Shown here piece by piece: positions 16,521 through 30,113 of a DNA stretch of 64,000 nucleotides; position 1 is the stretch's first letter, and each line of letters starts with the position of its first letter. Origin of the DNA: Curvibacter cyanobacteriorum (GTDB taxonomy: Bacteria > Pseudomonadota > Gammaproteobacteria > Burkholderiales > Burkholderiaceae_C); the NCBI RefSeq assembly GCF_028649475.1, contig NZ_JAQSIP010000012.1, positions 62,001-126,000 of the forward strand, in the 5' to 3' direction. The notes under the pieces are model-generated. The model ran no database searches. It was not told the DNA's origin and saw nothing but the letters and a program-made list of their open reading frames with translations. Made by a program: the position numbers and the translations under genes.

Positions 16521-18122
16521 ATGAGCCTTCACAACCCGCCCGAGCCCCTGACCCGCTGCCTTCAGGGGGCGCTGCAAACGGGCGAAATCTGGCCGGCCTT
16601 CCAGCCCCTGGTGCATTTGGGCAGCCGCCAGGTGGCCGGTTTCGAGGTCTTGGCCCGCTGGACCTCCCCCGAACTGGGCCCCGTGTCGCCGGCGGATTTC
16701 ATCCCCTTGGCCGACCGCATGGGCTGGCTCCACGGGCTCAGCCTGACCCTGATCGAGCAAGCCTGCCGCCAGGTGCGCGACTGGCCGGGGACGTTCTACC
16801 TGGCCTTCAACCTCGCCCCGAGCCAGTTCTTGCGGCCCGACCTGGCAGACCAGGTGCAGGCCACGGTGGAGCAGGCCGGGTTTTTCATGCAGCGCGTGCG
16901 CGTCGAGATCACCGAAAACGCGCTGTTCCACGACAACCAGGTGGCCCGTCAGAGCATCGAGGCCTTCAAGCGGGCGGGGGCCAGCCTGTCGCTGGACGAC
17001 TTCGGCACCGGGCATTCCAGCCTGACACGGCTGCAGTCGCTGCCCTTTGACGAGATCAAGATCGACGCCAGCTTTGTGCGCGGTCTGGAGTCGGATTCGC
17101 ACAGCCTCAAGATCGTCACCGCGGTGCTGGGCTTGGGGCAGAGCCTGGGCGTGCATGTGATCGCCGAGGGCATTGAGACCACCGGTCAGGCCGAGCTGTT
17201 GACCCGCTTGGGTTGTGCCTTTGGTCAGGGCTTCGGCCTGGGGCGGCCCGGGCCTGCCGAGCAGGCCCTGGCGCATTTGATCCAGGCGGGCTGCCATGGC
17301 GACCACGACCGCCCGCTCGACGCCTCGCCGTTCCAACGTCTGCACCAGCTGGAGACGCTCTACCTCGATGCCCCGGTGGGGCTGTGCTTCATCGACACCG
17401 AGATGCGCGTGGTCAGCGCCAACCCCAAGGTGCTGCGCTACCTGGGGCTGTCCGGGCGCGACCTGCGGGGGCGGCCCGTGGCGCAGGTGCTCAACCAGCC
17501 CCTGGCGCAGGGCCTGCTGTCGGCCCTCGAGGCGGTTCGTGTCGGTGCCGTGTTGCCCCCCACCCAATACAGCCATGAGGGCACCGATTCGACCTACCTG
17601 GTGGCCCACCAGCGGGTCAGCAACCCGCTGGGCGAATGCCTGGGCATCTCCCTGGTGGTGATCGATATTTCGGAGCGGGTCAAGGCCGAGCAGGCTTTGC
17701 AGCAGAGCGAGGAGCATTTCCGGCGTTCCATCGAACTGGGCCCCAACATCGCCTGGGGGGCCGCCGCCGATGGCGTGGTGGACTACATGGGCCCCGCGTT
17801 CGAATGGACGCCCCTGAGCTCGGCCCGCGAGCGCTACGAGCGTTGGCGTGAGCGCATGGACCCCGACGACCGCGAGCGCGTGCACCGCGAGTGGCTGGCC
17901 CACCTGCCGACGCCGCGGCCCTTCAAGACCGAATTCCGCATCCTGTGGCCCGACAACACCTGGCGTTGGGTGCGCAGCCAGGGCTTTCCCCACCTGGACG
18001 AACAGGGCCAGGTGGTGCGCTGGTACGGCATCATCATGGACATATCCGCCGAGCGCCGTCTGGAGCAGCGCCTGGCCGAGCTCGAACACAAGGTGGTGAA
18101 CCTGGGCGGGGCCTGCGCCTGA
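16521..18122 (+). CDS. EAL-domain c-di-GMP phosphodiesterase with two PAS domains
   Basis: 533 residues. The N-terminal EAL domain (about 20-250) should hydrolyse c-di-GMP. The signature motif is FEVLARW (EVL rather than EAL), and the other active-site motifs are present: FNLAPSQ, EITENA, LDDFGTGHSS, IKIDASFV and IAEGIE. A PAS domain follows (about 275-390, DAPVGLCFIDTEMRVV), then a second PAS/PAC (about 398-520, FKTEFRILWPDNTWRWV), and a short coiled-coil tail. The order is unusual, since sensory PAS domains usually precede EAL. There is no membrane segment, so it is cytoplasmic. It precedes a hybrid kinase and an HD-GYP protein, which suggests shared c-di-GMP signalling. Confidence 0.9.
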   Translation: MSLHNPPEPLTRCLQGALQTGEIWPAFQPLVHLGSRQVAGFEVLARWTSPELGPVSPADFIPLADRMGWLHGLSLTLIEQACRQVRDWPGTFYLAFNLAPSQFLRPDLADQVQATVEQAGFFMQRVRVEITENALFHDNQVARQSIEAFKRAGASLSLDDFGTGHSSLTRLQSLPFDEIKIDASFVRGLESDSHSLKIVTAVLGLGQSLGVHVIAEGIETTGQAELLTRLGCAFGQGFGLGRPGPAEQALAHLIQAGCHGDHDRPLDASPFQRLHQLETLYLDAPVGLCFIDTEMRVVSANPKVLRYLGLSGRDLRGRPVAQVLNQPLAQGLLSALEAVRVGAVLPPTQYSHEGTDSTYLVAHQRVSNPLGECLGISLVVIDISERVKAEQALQQSEEHFRRSIELGPNIAWGAAADGVVDYMGPAFEWTPLSSARERYERWRERMDPDDRERVHREWLAHLPTPRPFKTEFRILWPDNTWRWVRSQGFPHLDEQGQVVRWYGIIMDISAERRLEQRLAELEHKVVNLGGACA

Positions 18123-18260
18123 TCCGGTGCGGTCAGGGGGGCTCGCGTCACCCGCTGCCCGGGGGGGCGGTGTCCCTGACGGGGCTGCGAAATGTCCGTT
18201 CATCCTGGTCACCCACCGGGTATCCCTTAGCATGGGGCCTCTGGTTCAGGAGATCTGCCC

Positions 18261-18364
18261 GTGTTGCCTGCTGTCCCGTGTTGGCTTGCTGTTGCGCCCC
18301 TGCTGCTGTGCCGGCCGGGGGCGGTCGTTTTGACCTCGGCTGATGTGCAGCCTGGGCCCGCTTG

Positions 18365-18365
<1 letters not shown>
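18261..18365 (+). CDS. possible 34-residue hydrophobic leader peptide before the hybrid kinase
   Basis: A GTG at 18261 follows the strong ribosome-binding sequence CAGGAG with good spacing. It opens a frame beginning MLPAVPCWLAVAPLLLC and ending in a TGA at 18363-18365 that overlaps the kinase ATG as TGATG. The product is hydrophobic like a signal peptide, with no other feature. It may be a translational-coupling peptide or the remnant of a secreted protein. Nothing shows it is made; the kinase ATG has no better ribosome-binding site of its own, which is the main argument for coupling. Confidence 0.4.
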
Positions 18366-23200
<4,835 letters not shown>

Positions 23201-23234
23201 TATCTCTCGCCCAAGCTTTTAACAGGGTGACTCG

Positions 23235-24359
23235 ATGGTGATGAATGCAGTGGGTTCCGAGGCGTCGCCTCTGGTGGAAAAGCCGATCGCCACGGTGCTG
23301 GTGGTTGACGACACCGCGGACAACCTCAGTCTGATGAGCTCGCTGCTCAAGGACCACTACCGCGTCAAGGTGGCCAACAACGGCGAGAAGGCCCTCAAGA
23401 TCGCCGCCCAGGATCCGGCGCCTGACCTGATCCTGCTCGACATCATGATGCCGGGGCTGGATGGCTACGAAGTTTGCCGCCGCCTCAAGGCCGACCCCCG
23501 CACGCAGCACATCCCCGTGATGTTCCTGACTGCCCGCGCCGAGGTCGCCGACGAGGAGCAGGGCCTGGCGCTGGGCGCGGTGGACTACATCACCAAGCCC
23601 ATCAGCCCGCCCATCTTGCTGGCGCGGGTGCAAACCCACCTGACGCTCAAGGCCAGCTCCGATTTCCTGCGCAGCAAGAGCGACTACCTGCAGCAGGAAG
23701 TGGCCATGCGCACGCTGGAGGTGCAGGCCATCCAGGACGTGACGATCATGGTGTTGGCAACGCTGGCCGAGACGCGCGACAACGACACCGGCAACCACAT
23801 CCGCCGCACCCAGTTGTACGTCAAGGCACTGGCGGTGCGCCTGCGCCACCACCCGCGTTTCGAGTCGGTGCTGACCGAACGCAACATCGAGCTGCTCTAC
23901 AAGTCGGCCCCGCTGCACGACATTGGCAAGGTGGGCATCCCCGACAGCATCCTGCTCAAGCCCGGCAAGCTGACGGTGGAGGAGTTTGAGGTCATGAAGC
24001 GCCACCCGGCGATCGGCCGCGACGCCATCCAGGACGCCGAGCGTCGCCTGGGCATCAAGGTGAAGTTCCTGACCTTCTCCAAGGAAATCGCCTACAGCCA
24101 CCAGGAAAAATGGGACGGCTCGGGCTACCCCGAAGGCCTGGCTGGCGACGCCATTCCCCTGTCGGCGCGGCTGATGGCGGTGGCCGACGTGTACGACGCC
24201 CTGATCAGCAAGCGCGTCTACAAACCCGCGTTCACCCACGAACAGGCCTGTCAGATCGTGGTGCAGGGCCGGGGCCAGCATTTCGACCCGGACATCGTCG
24301 ACGCCTTCATCGAGATTGCCGACGACTTTCGCGCCATCGCGATCCGCTACGCCGACTGA
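23235..24359 (+). CDS. HD-GYP response regulator (c-di-GMP phosphodiesterase)
   Basis: 374 residues. The receiver domain (about 19-140) has VLVVDDTADN, phospho-acceptor Asp69 in LILLDIMMPG and Lys in YITKPIS. The HD-GYP domain (about 170-360) has HDIGKVGIPD (His228-Asp229), HPAIGRDAI, HQEKWDGSGYPEG (GYP at 297-299) and VADVYDAL. These are the metal-binding and GYP signature motifs of active c-di-GMP hydrolases of the RpfG type. It begins 34 bases after the hybrid kinase, so phosphotransfer from that kinase's Hpt domain is the natural inference. With the EAL gene upstream, the cluster carries two c-di-GMP-degrading outputs and no GGDEF synthase. Confidence 0.95.
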   Translation: MVMNAVGSEASPLVEKPIATVLVVDDTADNLSLMSSLLKDHYRVKVANNGEKALKIAAQDPAPDLILLDIMMPGLDGYEVCRRLKADPRTQHIPVMFLTARAEVADEEQGLALGAVDYITKPISPPILLARVQTHLTLKASSDFLRSKSDYLQQEVAMRTLEVQAIQDVTIMVLATLAETRDNDTGNHIRRTQLYVKALAVRLRHHPRFESVLTERNIELLYKSAPLHDIGKVGIPDSILLKPGKLTVEEFEVMKRHPAIGRDAIQDAERRLGIKVKFLTFSKEIAYSHQEKWDGSGYPEGLAGDAIPLSARLMAVADVYDALISKRVYKPAFTHEQACQIVVQGRGQHFDPDIVDAFIEIADDFRAIAIRYAD

Positions 24360-24494
24360 GCGGGGGCGGGGCCACCCCCCAACCCCGCCACACCCCAACC
24401 CCGCCACGCCCAGCCCCACCACCACCCGATCTGGTGGGTGCGGCACCTACCGCGCCCACCAGCACCGCCCCCCACGCGCGGTTGAGCGCGCATG

Positions 24495-24526
24495 AAAAAG
24501 CCCGCCGGTGCGAACACGGGCGGGCT
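24495..24526 (-). terminator. intrinsic terminator after suhB
   Basis: Read on the minus strand, AGCCCGCC (24526-24519) pairs with GGCGGGCT (24506-24499), closing with a T run at 24499-24495. It lies 44 bases after the suhB stop. Confidence 0.85.
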
Positions 24527-24569
24527 GGTCGTCCTCCGGCCGGGCGGACCCGGCCAGGGCGCCTGGGCC

Positions 24570-25544
24570 TCAGAACGGGGCGTCGGGCAGGGCGGCGGGC
24601 TTGTCGCTGGCGGTGGCGGCAGCGGCCGGTGCTTCGGCGTCAGCGCTGTCGTCGGCCGCACTGTCCGCCGTCAGGTCGGTGGCGGCGGCGCTGTCTTGGC
24701 CCAGGGCCTGGCGCACGGCGGCTTTGTCACCGGCGCCGGCGAACTTGCTGTACTTGCCCAGCAGACCGACCAACTGGCCGTAGACGCGCGGGTTGCCGGC
24801 CAGGCATTCCTGTTGGTCCAGGAAGTCGGCTTCGCCGGTGAAGTTGCCCACCAGGCCACCGGCTTCGGTCACCAGCAGCGAGCCGGCGGCGATGTCCCAG
24901 GGTTGCAGGCCGGTTTCAAAGAAGCCGTCGGTGAAGCCCGCGGCCACATAGGCCAGGTCCAGCGCGGCAGCGCCGGGGCGGCGCAGGCCGGCGGTGCGCT
25001 GCATCACGTCACCCATCATGGCCATGTAGGCCTTGAAGTTGTCACCCGGGCGGAACGGGAAGCCGGTGGAGATCAGCGACTCGCCCAGGCGGGTGCGCTT
25101 GCTCACGCGGATGCGGCGGTCGTTCATGTAGGCGCCGCGGCCCTTGGTGGCGGTGAACAGGTCGTTGCGGCTCGGGTCGTAGACGACGGCTTGCTCGATC
25201 TTGCCGCGCACCGCCAGCGCGATGCTGACGCAGTACACGGGGAAACCGTGGATGAAGTTGGTGGTGCCGTCCAGGGGATCGATGATCCAGACGAACTCGG
25301 AGTCTTTGGCGCCGTGGGTTTGGCCCGATTCCTCGGCCAGGATACCGTGGCCCGGGTAGGCGGTCAGGAGGGTGTCGATGATGGCGTTCTCAGCCGCTTG
25401 ATCGACTTCCGTCACAAAGTCATTCACCTGCTTTTGAGACACCCGAACGGATTCGACGTCCAGGGCGGCGCGGTTGATGATGGCGCCAGCGGCGCGAGCG
25501 GCCTTGATGGCCACGTTAAGCATGGGGTGCAGGTTGGATGACAT
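24570..25544 (-). CDS. suhB: inositol-1-monophosphatase family protein SuhB
   Basis: 324 residues starting [20 protein letters not shown], the common opening of the family in this group. Metal-binding motifs are [19 protein letters not shown] and the C-terminal [11 protein letters not shown]. Members dephosphorylate inositol monophosphates with Mg2+; SuhB of E. coli also binds RNA polymerase and helps ribosomal RNA antitermination. After the usual end (near YSKFAGAG) there is an extra tail of about 55 residues rich in Ala, Asp and Ser ([20 protein letters not shown]), which looks disordered. It is divergent from trmJ, with a terminator close behind. Confidence 0.94.
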   Translation of the reverse strand: MSSNLHPMLNVAIKAARAAGAIINRAALDVESVRVSQKQVNDFVTEVDQAAENAIIDTLLTAYPGHGILAEESGQTHGAKDSEFVWIIDPLDGTTNFIHGFPVYCVSIALAVRGKIEQAVVYDPSRNDLFTATKGRGAYMNDRRIRVSKRTRLGESLISTGFPFRPGDNFKAYMAMMGDVMQRTAGLRRPGAAALDLAYVAAGFTDGFFETGLQPWDIAAGSLLVTEAGGLVGNFTGEADFLDQQECLAGNPRVYGQLVGLLGKYSKFAGAGDKAAVRQALGQDSAAATDLTADSAADDSADAEAPAAAATASDKPAALPDAPF

Positions 25545-25696
25545 GAATTGTGAGGAAGAGCTGGTGCGCCCCAAAAAGCAGCGCCAACAGGCGCCTGGGA
25601 CGGCAAACGGACCTGTCCGGCGATGCGGCAGGCGACAATAGGGCGAGATTTTACCCGCCGTTGCGCGTTTTGCGCCAGACCCTGTCCCAAACCCCC

Positions 25697-26422
25697 ATGA
25701 AAACCCGTTTTGTTCTGATCCAGACCAGCCATGCCGGCAATGTGGGCGCCGCCGCCCGGGCCCTCAAAGTGATGGGCTTTGACGAGCTGGTGCTGGTGGC
25801 CCCGCGCTGGCCCAATGTGCTCAAGCGCGAAGAGACCATCCAGCGCGCCAGCGGTGCGCTGGACGTGCTGGAGAAGGCCCGCATTGTGGACACCCTCGAC
25901 GAGGCGCTGGACGGCATCAGCCACCTGTGCGCCACGGCCATGACGCCGCGCGACTTTGGCCCGCCCGTCAAGAGCCCGCGCGAACACTTTGGCCCGCTGG
26001 CACAGACCGATCACTCGGTGGCCTTCCTGTTTGGCTCGGAGCGCTTTGGCATGCAGAACGAGGACGTGTACCGCTGCCACACCTGCCTGAGCATCCCGAC
26101 CAACCCGGGTTTTGGCTCGCTCAACCTGGGCGCAGCGATCCAGGTGATTGCTTACGAGTGGCGCCAGGCCCTGGGGGGCTTTGCGGTGCAGTCGGCCACC
26201 GCGCCGGTGCGCCCCGCCGACGCCCAGCAGGTGGCAGGCATGTTGGGCCACTGGGAGCGTGCCCTGGTCGACATCGGTTTCCTCGACCCGGCCGCGCCCA
26301 AGAAGCTGATGCCGCGCCTGAACCAGTTGTTCAACCGCGCTGACTTGAGCCAGGAAGAAATCCACATCCTCCGAGGTGTTGCCAAAGCCATGATCGAAAC
26401 GGCCGAACGCGCGAACCGATAG
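25697..26422 (+). CDS. trmJ: tRNA (cytidine/uridine-32-2'-O-)-methyltransferase TrmJ
   Basis: 241 residues. SPOUT-class methyltransferase that methylates the ribose at position 32 of the tRNA anticodon loop using S-adenosylmethionine. The start [22 protein letters not shown] includes the conserved N-terminal [12 protein letters not shown] motif. The trefoil-knot cofactor motifs are [13 protein letters not shown] and [20 protein letters not shown]. The length fits the family. The cytoplasmic enzyme is followed 32 bases later by cysE on the same strand, probably as one transcript. Confidence 0.95.
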   Translation: MKTRFVLIQTSHAGNVGAAARALKVMGFDELVLVAPRWPNVLKREETIQRASGALDVLEKARIVDTLDEALDGISHLCATAMTPRDFGPPVKSPREHFGPLAQTDHSVAFLFGSERFGMQNEDVYRCHTCLSIPTNPGFGSLNLGAAIQVIAYEWRQALGGFAVQSATAPVRPADAQQVAGMLGHWERALVDIGFLDPAAPKKLMPRLNQLFNRADLSQEEIHILRGVAKAMIETAERANR

Positions 26423-26454
26423 ACTGTGCAGCCATAAAAATATTTCCAAAATCC

Positions 26455-27228
26455 ATGTTCTCCCGCTTGCGATCCGACATCCAGTGCATCCTCGACCGCG
26501 ATCCTGCCGCGCGCAGCACGTGGGAGGTGATCACGTGTTATCCGGGGCTGCACGCGGTGGTGCTGCACCGGCCCGCGCACTGGTGCTGGACGCATGGATT
26601 CAAGTGGCTGGGGCGCTTCATCTCGCATGTCTCGCGCTGGCTCACGGGCATCGAGATCCACCCGGGCGCCAAGCTCGGCGAGCGCGTGTTCTTTGACCAC
26701 GCGATGGGCGTGGTGGTGGGCGAAACCGCCGAGATCGGTGACGGCTGCACCATCTACCAAGGCGTGACGCTGGGCGGCACCTCGCTCTACAAGGGCACCA
26801 AGCGCCACCCCACCCTGGGCAAGGACGTGGTGGTCAGCGCCGGGGCCAAGGTGCTGGGCGGTTTTGTGGTCGGTGACGGCGCCAAGATTGGCAGCAATGC
26901 GGTGGTCATCAAGCCGGTGCCGGCGGGCGCTACCGCGGTGGGCATCCCGGCGCGCATCCTGCCGTCCAAGCAGGGCGCCAGCGCCGACGCCACCCCGGAG
27001 GCCAACAAGTTCTCGGCCTACGGCGTGACGCTGGAAGACGACCCGGTGGGTCAGGCCCTCAAGGGTCTGATCAGCAGCGCGTCGTCGCAGGAGCACCAGA
27101 TCGCGCTGCTCTGGCAGGCCATCGAGCAACTCGCCGCACGTGCGCCGGACGGCAATTGCGTGCCCAAGGAAGCGCAGCGCGAGGGCTGCTTCGAGGCCGG
27201 CAAACTCAACGACCTGGTCGGCAAATGA
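26455..27228 (+). CDS. cysE: serine O-acetyltransferase CysE
   Basis: 257 residues. It transfers acetyl from acetyl-CoA to L-serine, the first step of cysteine synthesis. A helical N-terminal part ([21 protein letters not shown]) leads into the left-handed beta-helix made of hexapeptide repeats ([61 protein letters not shown]). The His and Asp of FFDHAMG are the expected catalytic pair. The C-terminal tail after GIPARIL is longer than in short family members. A symmetrical terminator starts at its stop codon. Confidence 0.95.
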   Translation: MFSRLRSDIQCILDRDPAARSTWEVITCYPGLHAVVLHRPAHWCWTHGFKWLGRFISHVSRWLTGIEIHPGAKLGERVFFDHAMGVVVGETAEIGDGCTIYQGVTLGGTSLYKGTKRHPTLGKDVVVSAGAKVLGGFVVGDGAKIGSNAVVIKPVPAGATAVGIPARILPSKQGASADATPEANKFSAYGVTLEDDPVGQALKGLISSASSQEHQIALLWQAIEQLAARAPDGNCVPKEAQREGCFEAGKLNDLVGK

Positions 27229-27257
27229 AAAAGCGACCTGGGGACCAGGTCGCTTTT
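27228..27257. terminator. bidirectional terminator between cysE and mog
   Basis: AAAAGCGACCTGG, three bases, then CCAGGTCGCTTTT form a 13-bp perfect stem. A run of A residues on the left and T residues on the right lets it end transcription from both strands. It separates the convergent cysE and mog genes. Confidence 0.92.
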
Positions 27258-27300
27258 CGGATCGCTTGTCGGCTTGTTTTCAGGCCGGTGCCGGCTGAGC

Positions 27301-27314
27301 GGGGGGGGGGGGGG
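27301..27314. repeat. run of 14 G residues next to the mog stop codon
   Basis: Fourteen consecutive G on the plus strand lie two bases from the mog stop codon (27316-27318), between it and the bidirectional terminator. Tracts of this length slip during replication and are prone to sequencing error. It is outside the coding frame. Confidence 0.95.
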
Positions 27315-27315
27315 C

Positions 27316-27927
27316 TCAGCGCGCCGGGCGCTGCGCGGTCTTGGGCCGAAAAGCCTTGCAGACCTCGTCGCGGGTCTCCAGGTAGGGGCCGCCAATCAGA
27401 TCCACGCAGTAGGGCACGGCGGCAAAAATGCCAGGCACCAGGGCGCTGCCGTCGCTGGCCTTGAGGCCTTCGAGGGTCTCCTGAATCGCCTTGGGCTGGC
27501 CGGGCAGGTTGATGATCAGGCTTTGGTGCCGGATCACCGCGACCTGGCGCGACAGGATGGCGGTCGGCACAAAGCGCAGGCTGATTTGGCGCATTTGCTC
27601 GCCAAAGCCGGGCATTTCCTTGTGCGCCACGGCCAGCGTGGCTTCGGGCGTGACATCGCGCAGCGCAGGCCCGGTGCCGCCGGTGGTCAGCACCAGTGAG
27701 CAGGCGGCCTGATCCACCAGGTCGATCAGGGTGGCGCTGATGCCCGCCTGTTCGTCCGGGATCAGGCGAGGCACGAACTCGATCGGGTTGTGCAGCGCGC
27801 GGCTCAGCCAGTCCTGCAGCGCCGGCAGGCCCTTGTCTTCGTACACGCCACTGGAGGCGCGGTCGCTGATCGAGACGATGCCAATGCGCACCGGCTCGGG
27901 GGGGGGCAGGGCGGCGGCCTCAGTCAT
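27316..27927 (-). CDS. mog: molybdopterin adenylyltransferase Mog
   Basis: 203 residues of the MoaB/Mog fold. Mog activates molybdopterin by adenylylation before molybdate insertion. Motifs visible are IGIVSISDRASSGVYEDKG at the start, VLTTGGTGPALRDVTPEAT (the GGTG loop and conserved acidic residues) and INLPGQPKAIQETLEG. It overlaps yjgA upstream by 8 bases. It is relevant to the cluster at 37.6-40.5 kb, since the nitrate reductase there needs molybdenum cofactor. A G14 tract lies just past the stop. Confidence 0.93.
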   Translation of the reverse strand: MTEAAALPPPEPVRIGIVSISDRASSGVYEDKGLPALQDWLSRALHNPIEFVPRLIPDEQAGISATLIDLVDQAACSLVLTTGGTGPALRDVTPEATLAVAHKEMPGFGEQMRQISLRFVPTAILSRQVAVIRHQSLIINLPGQPKAIQETLEGLKASDGSALVPGIFAAVPYCVDLIGGPYLETRDEVCKAFRPKTAQRPAR

Positions 27928-28573
27928 CGCTGGCGTCGTCCTCGGCCTCGTCGACCGCGTCCGGGTTCATCTGTTGCTTGATGAAACGGAACAGCTCGCG
28001 GTAGGCACGGCTCTGGCGCGGGGCCAGACCCTGCGACACGGCCGCGCGGTCGGTGGGCACCGCGTCCTTGCGGGCCTGGCGGATCAGGGCGCGCAACTGC
28101 TGGGTGTCGGTGTCGGGGTAGGCCTCCAGCCACTGGGCCAGGGCGTCTTCGACGCCAATCAGGCGGTCGCGCCACAGCTCGGCCTGGTGCAGGGCCGCGG
28201 TGTCGGCGGCCGAGCCCTTGCGTTGCACTTCGAGGGCGGCCTTGACGGCCTCGACGGTGTCTTCATCGAGCAGGCGCATCAGCTTGCCGACAAACTGCAT
28301 CTGGCGGCGCTTGCCTTCGAAGTTGGTGATGCGCTTGGCCTCGGCCAGCGCTTCGACCAGCTTGTCGGACAGCGGCAGCTTGGCCATGAGGTCGGCGCGC
28401 AGCGTGAGCAGGTCCTCCCCCAGCTTTTGCAGGGCGGCGCTCTCGCGTTTCAGATCGGTTTTGCTGGCTTCATCGGTGCCCTTGAGCTCGGCTTTGAGCT
28501 GCAGGTCGAGCTCGCTGCCTTCGGCAACGAACTGACCACGGACGTAGTAGCCTTTTTTGGGTTTGCGTGACAT
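27920..28573 (-). CDS. yjgA: ribosome-associated protein YjgA (DarP, DUF615)
   Basis: 217 residues beginning MSRKPKKGYYVRGQFVAEGS, the typical start of the DUF615 family. It is largely helical and charged, with the conserved middle segment ITNFEGKRRQMQFVGKLMR and a C-terminal RELFRFIKQQM. The E. coli homologue associates with late 50S ribosomal precursors and helps assembly. An acidic tail (DAVDEAEDDASDD) ends the protein. The ATG at 28573 is chosen from this family start. It is followed with an 8-base overlap by mog and is divergent from pmbA across a 63-base gap. Confidence 0.92.
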   Translation of the reverse strand: MSRKPKKGYYVRGQFVAEGSELDLQLKAELKGTDEASKTDLKRESAALQKLGEDLLTLRADLMAKLPLSDKLVEALAEAKRITNFEGKRRQMQFVGKLMRLLDEDTVEAVKAALEVQRKGSAADTAALHQAELWRDRLIGVEDALAQWLEAYPDTDTQQLRALIRQARKDAVPTDRAAVSQGLAPRQSRAYRELFRFIKQQMNPDAVDEAEDDASDD

Positions 28574-28636
28574 GTTGGGGGTATCCGGGACGAGGACCAC
28601 AGGGGGCCCTAAGCGGCAAGTATCATAGCTCCCGCT

Positions 28637-30016
28637 ATGAAGAAACCCCAGACACCGGCCGGCAACGGCTTCAGCTACTCCCGCGAAACCTTCGAACACC
28701 TGGTGGACACCGCCTTGGCGCATGCCAAAAAGATCGGTGCCACCGACGCTGGCGCCGAGGCCTCCGAGGGCTGCGGCCTGAGTGTCAGCGTGCGCAAGGG
28801 CGAGTTGGAGAACGTGGAACGCAACCGCGACAAGTCCTTGGGCGTGACCGTCTACATCGGTCACCGCCGCGGCAATGCGAGCACCTCCGACTTCTCCGAG
28901 CCCGCCATCCTGCAAACCGTGCAGGCGGCCTATGACATCGCCCGCTTCACCGCCGAAGACCCGGTGGCCGGTCTGCCCGATGAGGCCGACATCGCCACCG
29001 AGCAGCCCGACCTGGACCTGTTCCACCCCTGGGCCATCACCAGCGAACAGGCCGCCGACCTGGCGCGGGCCTGTGAGGCCGCAGCGCTCAAGACCAGCCG
29101 CCGCATCACCAACAGCGAAGGCGCTGGCGTGTCGGCCCAGCAGTCGCATTTCTTCAGCGCCCACACCCATGGTTTCCGCGGCGGCTACGCGAGCTCGCGC
29201 CACAGCCTGTCGGTGGCGCCGATCGCCTCGTTGCCGGGCAAGGGCGCCGACATGCAGCGCGACGCCTGGTACAGCTCGATGCGTTGCGCCGATGAGCTGG
29301 CCAGCCCCGAGGCGGTGGGCCGTTATGCGGCCCAGCGCGCGCTGAGCCGCCTCAAGTCGCGCAAGATCGCCACCACCCAGTGCCCGGTGCTGTTCGAGTC
29401 GCCGCTGGCGGCGGGCCTGCTGGGCAGTTTTGTGCAGGCCGTGAGTGGCGGCGCGCTCTACCGCAAGAGCACCTTCCTGGTCGACTCGCTGGGCAAGCGC
29501 ATCTTCCCCAAGCACATCGACGTGCGCGAAGACCCCTTCGTGCGGCGCGGCAAGGGCAGCTCGGCGTTTGACGAGGAAGGCGTGCGCACACGGGCCCGCA
29601 CCGTGGTCGATGCCGGCCGCGTCGAGGGGTATTTCCTGACCAGTTACTCGGCCCGCAAGCTGGGCATGAAGACCACCGGCCACGCCGGCGGATCGCACAA
29701 CCTGAGCCTCACCTCGCGCCTGACCCAGGCGGGCGACGACCTCGACGCCATGCTCCAAAAGCTGGGCACGGGGCTGTTCGTGACCGAGCTGATGGGCCAG
29801 GGTGTCAACTACGTCACCGGCGACTACTCGCGCGGGGCCAGCGGTTTCTGGGTCGAAAACGGCCAGATCGCCTACCCGGTGGAAGAAATCACCATCGCGG
29901 GCAACCTCAAAGACATGTTCAAGGCCATCGAGGCCGTGGGCGCCGACACCTACACCTACGGCTCCAAGACCGTGGGTTCGGTGCTGATCGGGCGCATGAA
30001 GGTCGCCGGCAGCTGA
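28637..30016 (+). CDS. pmbA: metalloprotease-associated protein PmbA (TldE)
   Basis: 459 residues. It is the non-catalytic partner of the TldD/TldE heterodimeric protease, which in E. coli matures microcin B17 and degrades CcdA. The N-terminal YSRETFEHLVDTALAHAKK and the central RNRDKSLGVTVYIG and GAGVSAQQSHF segments match the family. Near the end are TGHAGGSHNLSL, VTGDYSRGASGFWVENG and YPVEEITIAGNL. As expected for TldE there is no HEXXH zinc motif. No tldD is in the window; the two genes are often unlinked in bacteria. Confidence 0.95.
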   Translation: MKKPQTPAGNGFSYSRETFEHLVDTALAHAKKIGATDAGAEASEGCGLSVSVRKGELENVERNRDKSLGVTVYIGHRRGNASTSDFSEPAILQTVQAAYDIARFTAEDPVAGLPDEADIATEQPDLDLFHPWAITSEQAADLARACEAAALKTSRRITNSEGAGVSAQQSHFFSAHTHGFRGGYASSRHSLSVAPIASLPGKGADMQRDAWYSSMRCADELASPEAVGRYAAQRALSRLKSRKIATTQCPVLFESPLAAGLLGSFVQAVSGGALYRKSTFLVDSLGKRIFPKHIDVREDPFVRRGKGSSAFDEEGVRTRARTVVDAGRVEGYFLTSYSARKLGMKTTGHAGGSHNLSLTSRLTQAGDDLDAMLQKLGTGLFVTELMGQGVNYVTGDYSRGASGFWVENGQIAYPVEEITIAGNLKDMFKAIEAVGADTYTYGSKTVGSVLIGRMKVAGS

Positions 30017-30113
30017 GGCCGCCGGACCGTCTGGCCGCAAGGGCCCGCCCCGGCCCTGTGCAACCGGGTGCCGTCCGACCCGACCTCTGGCGATGGCGCC
30101 AGGGCCCCACCGC

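Noticed and set aside
24492-25541. 349-codon plus-strand frame opposite suhB
   Set aside because: Antisense shadow of suhB; suhB has all metal-binding motifs and its own terminator.
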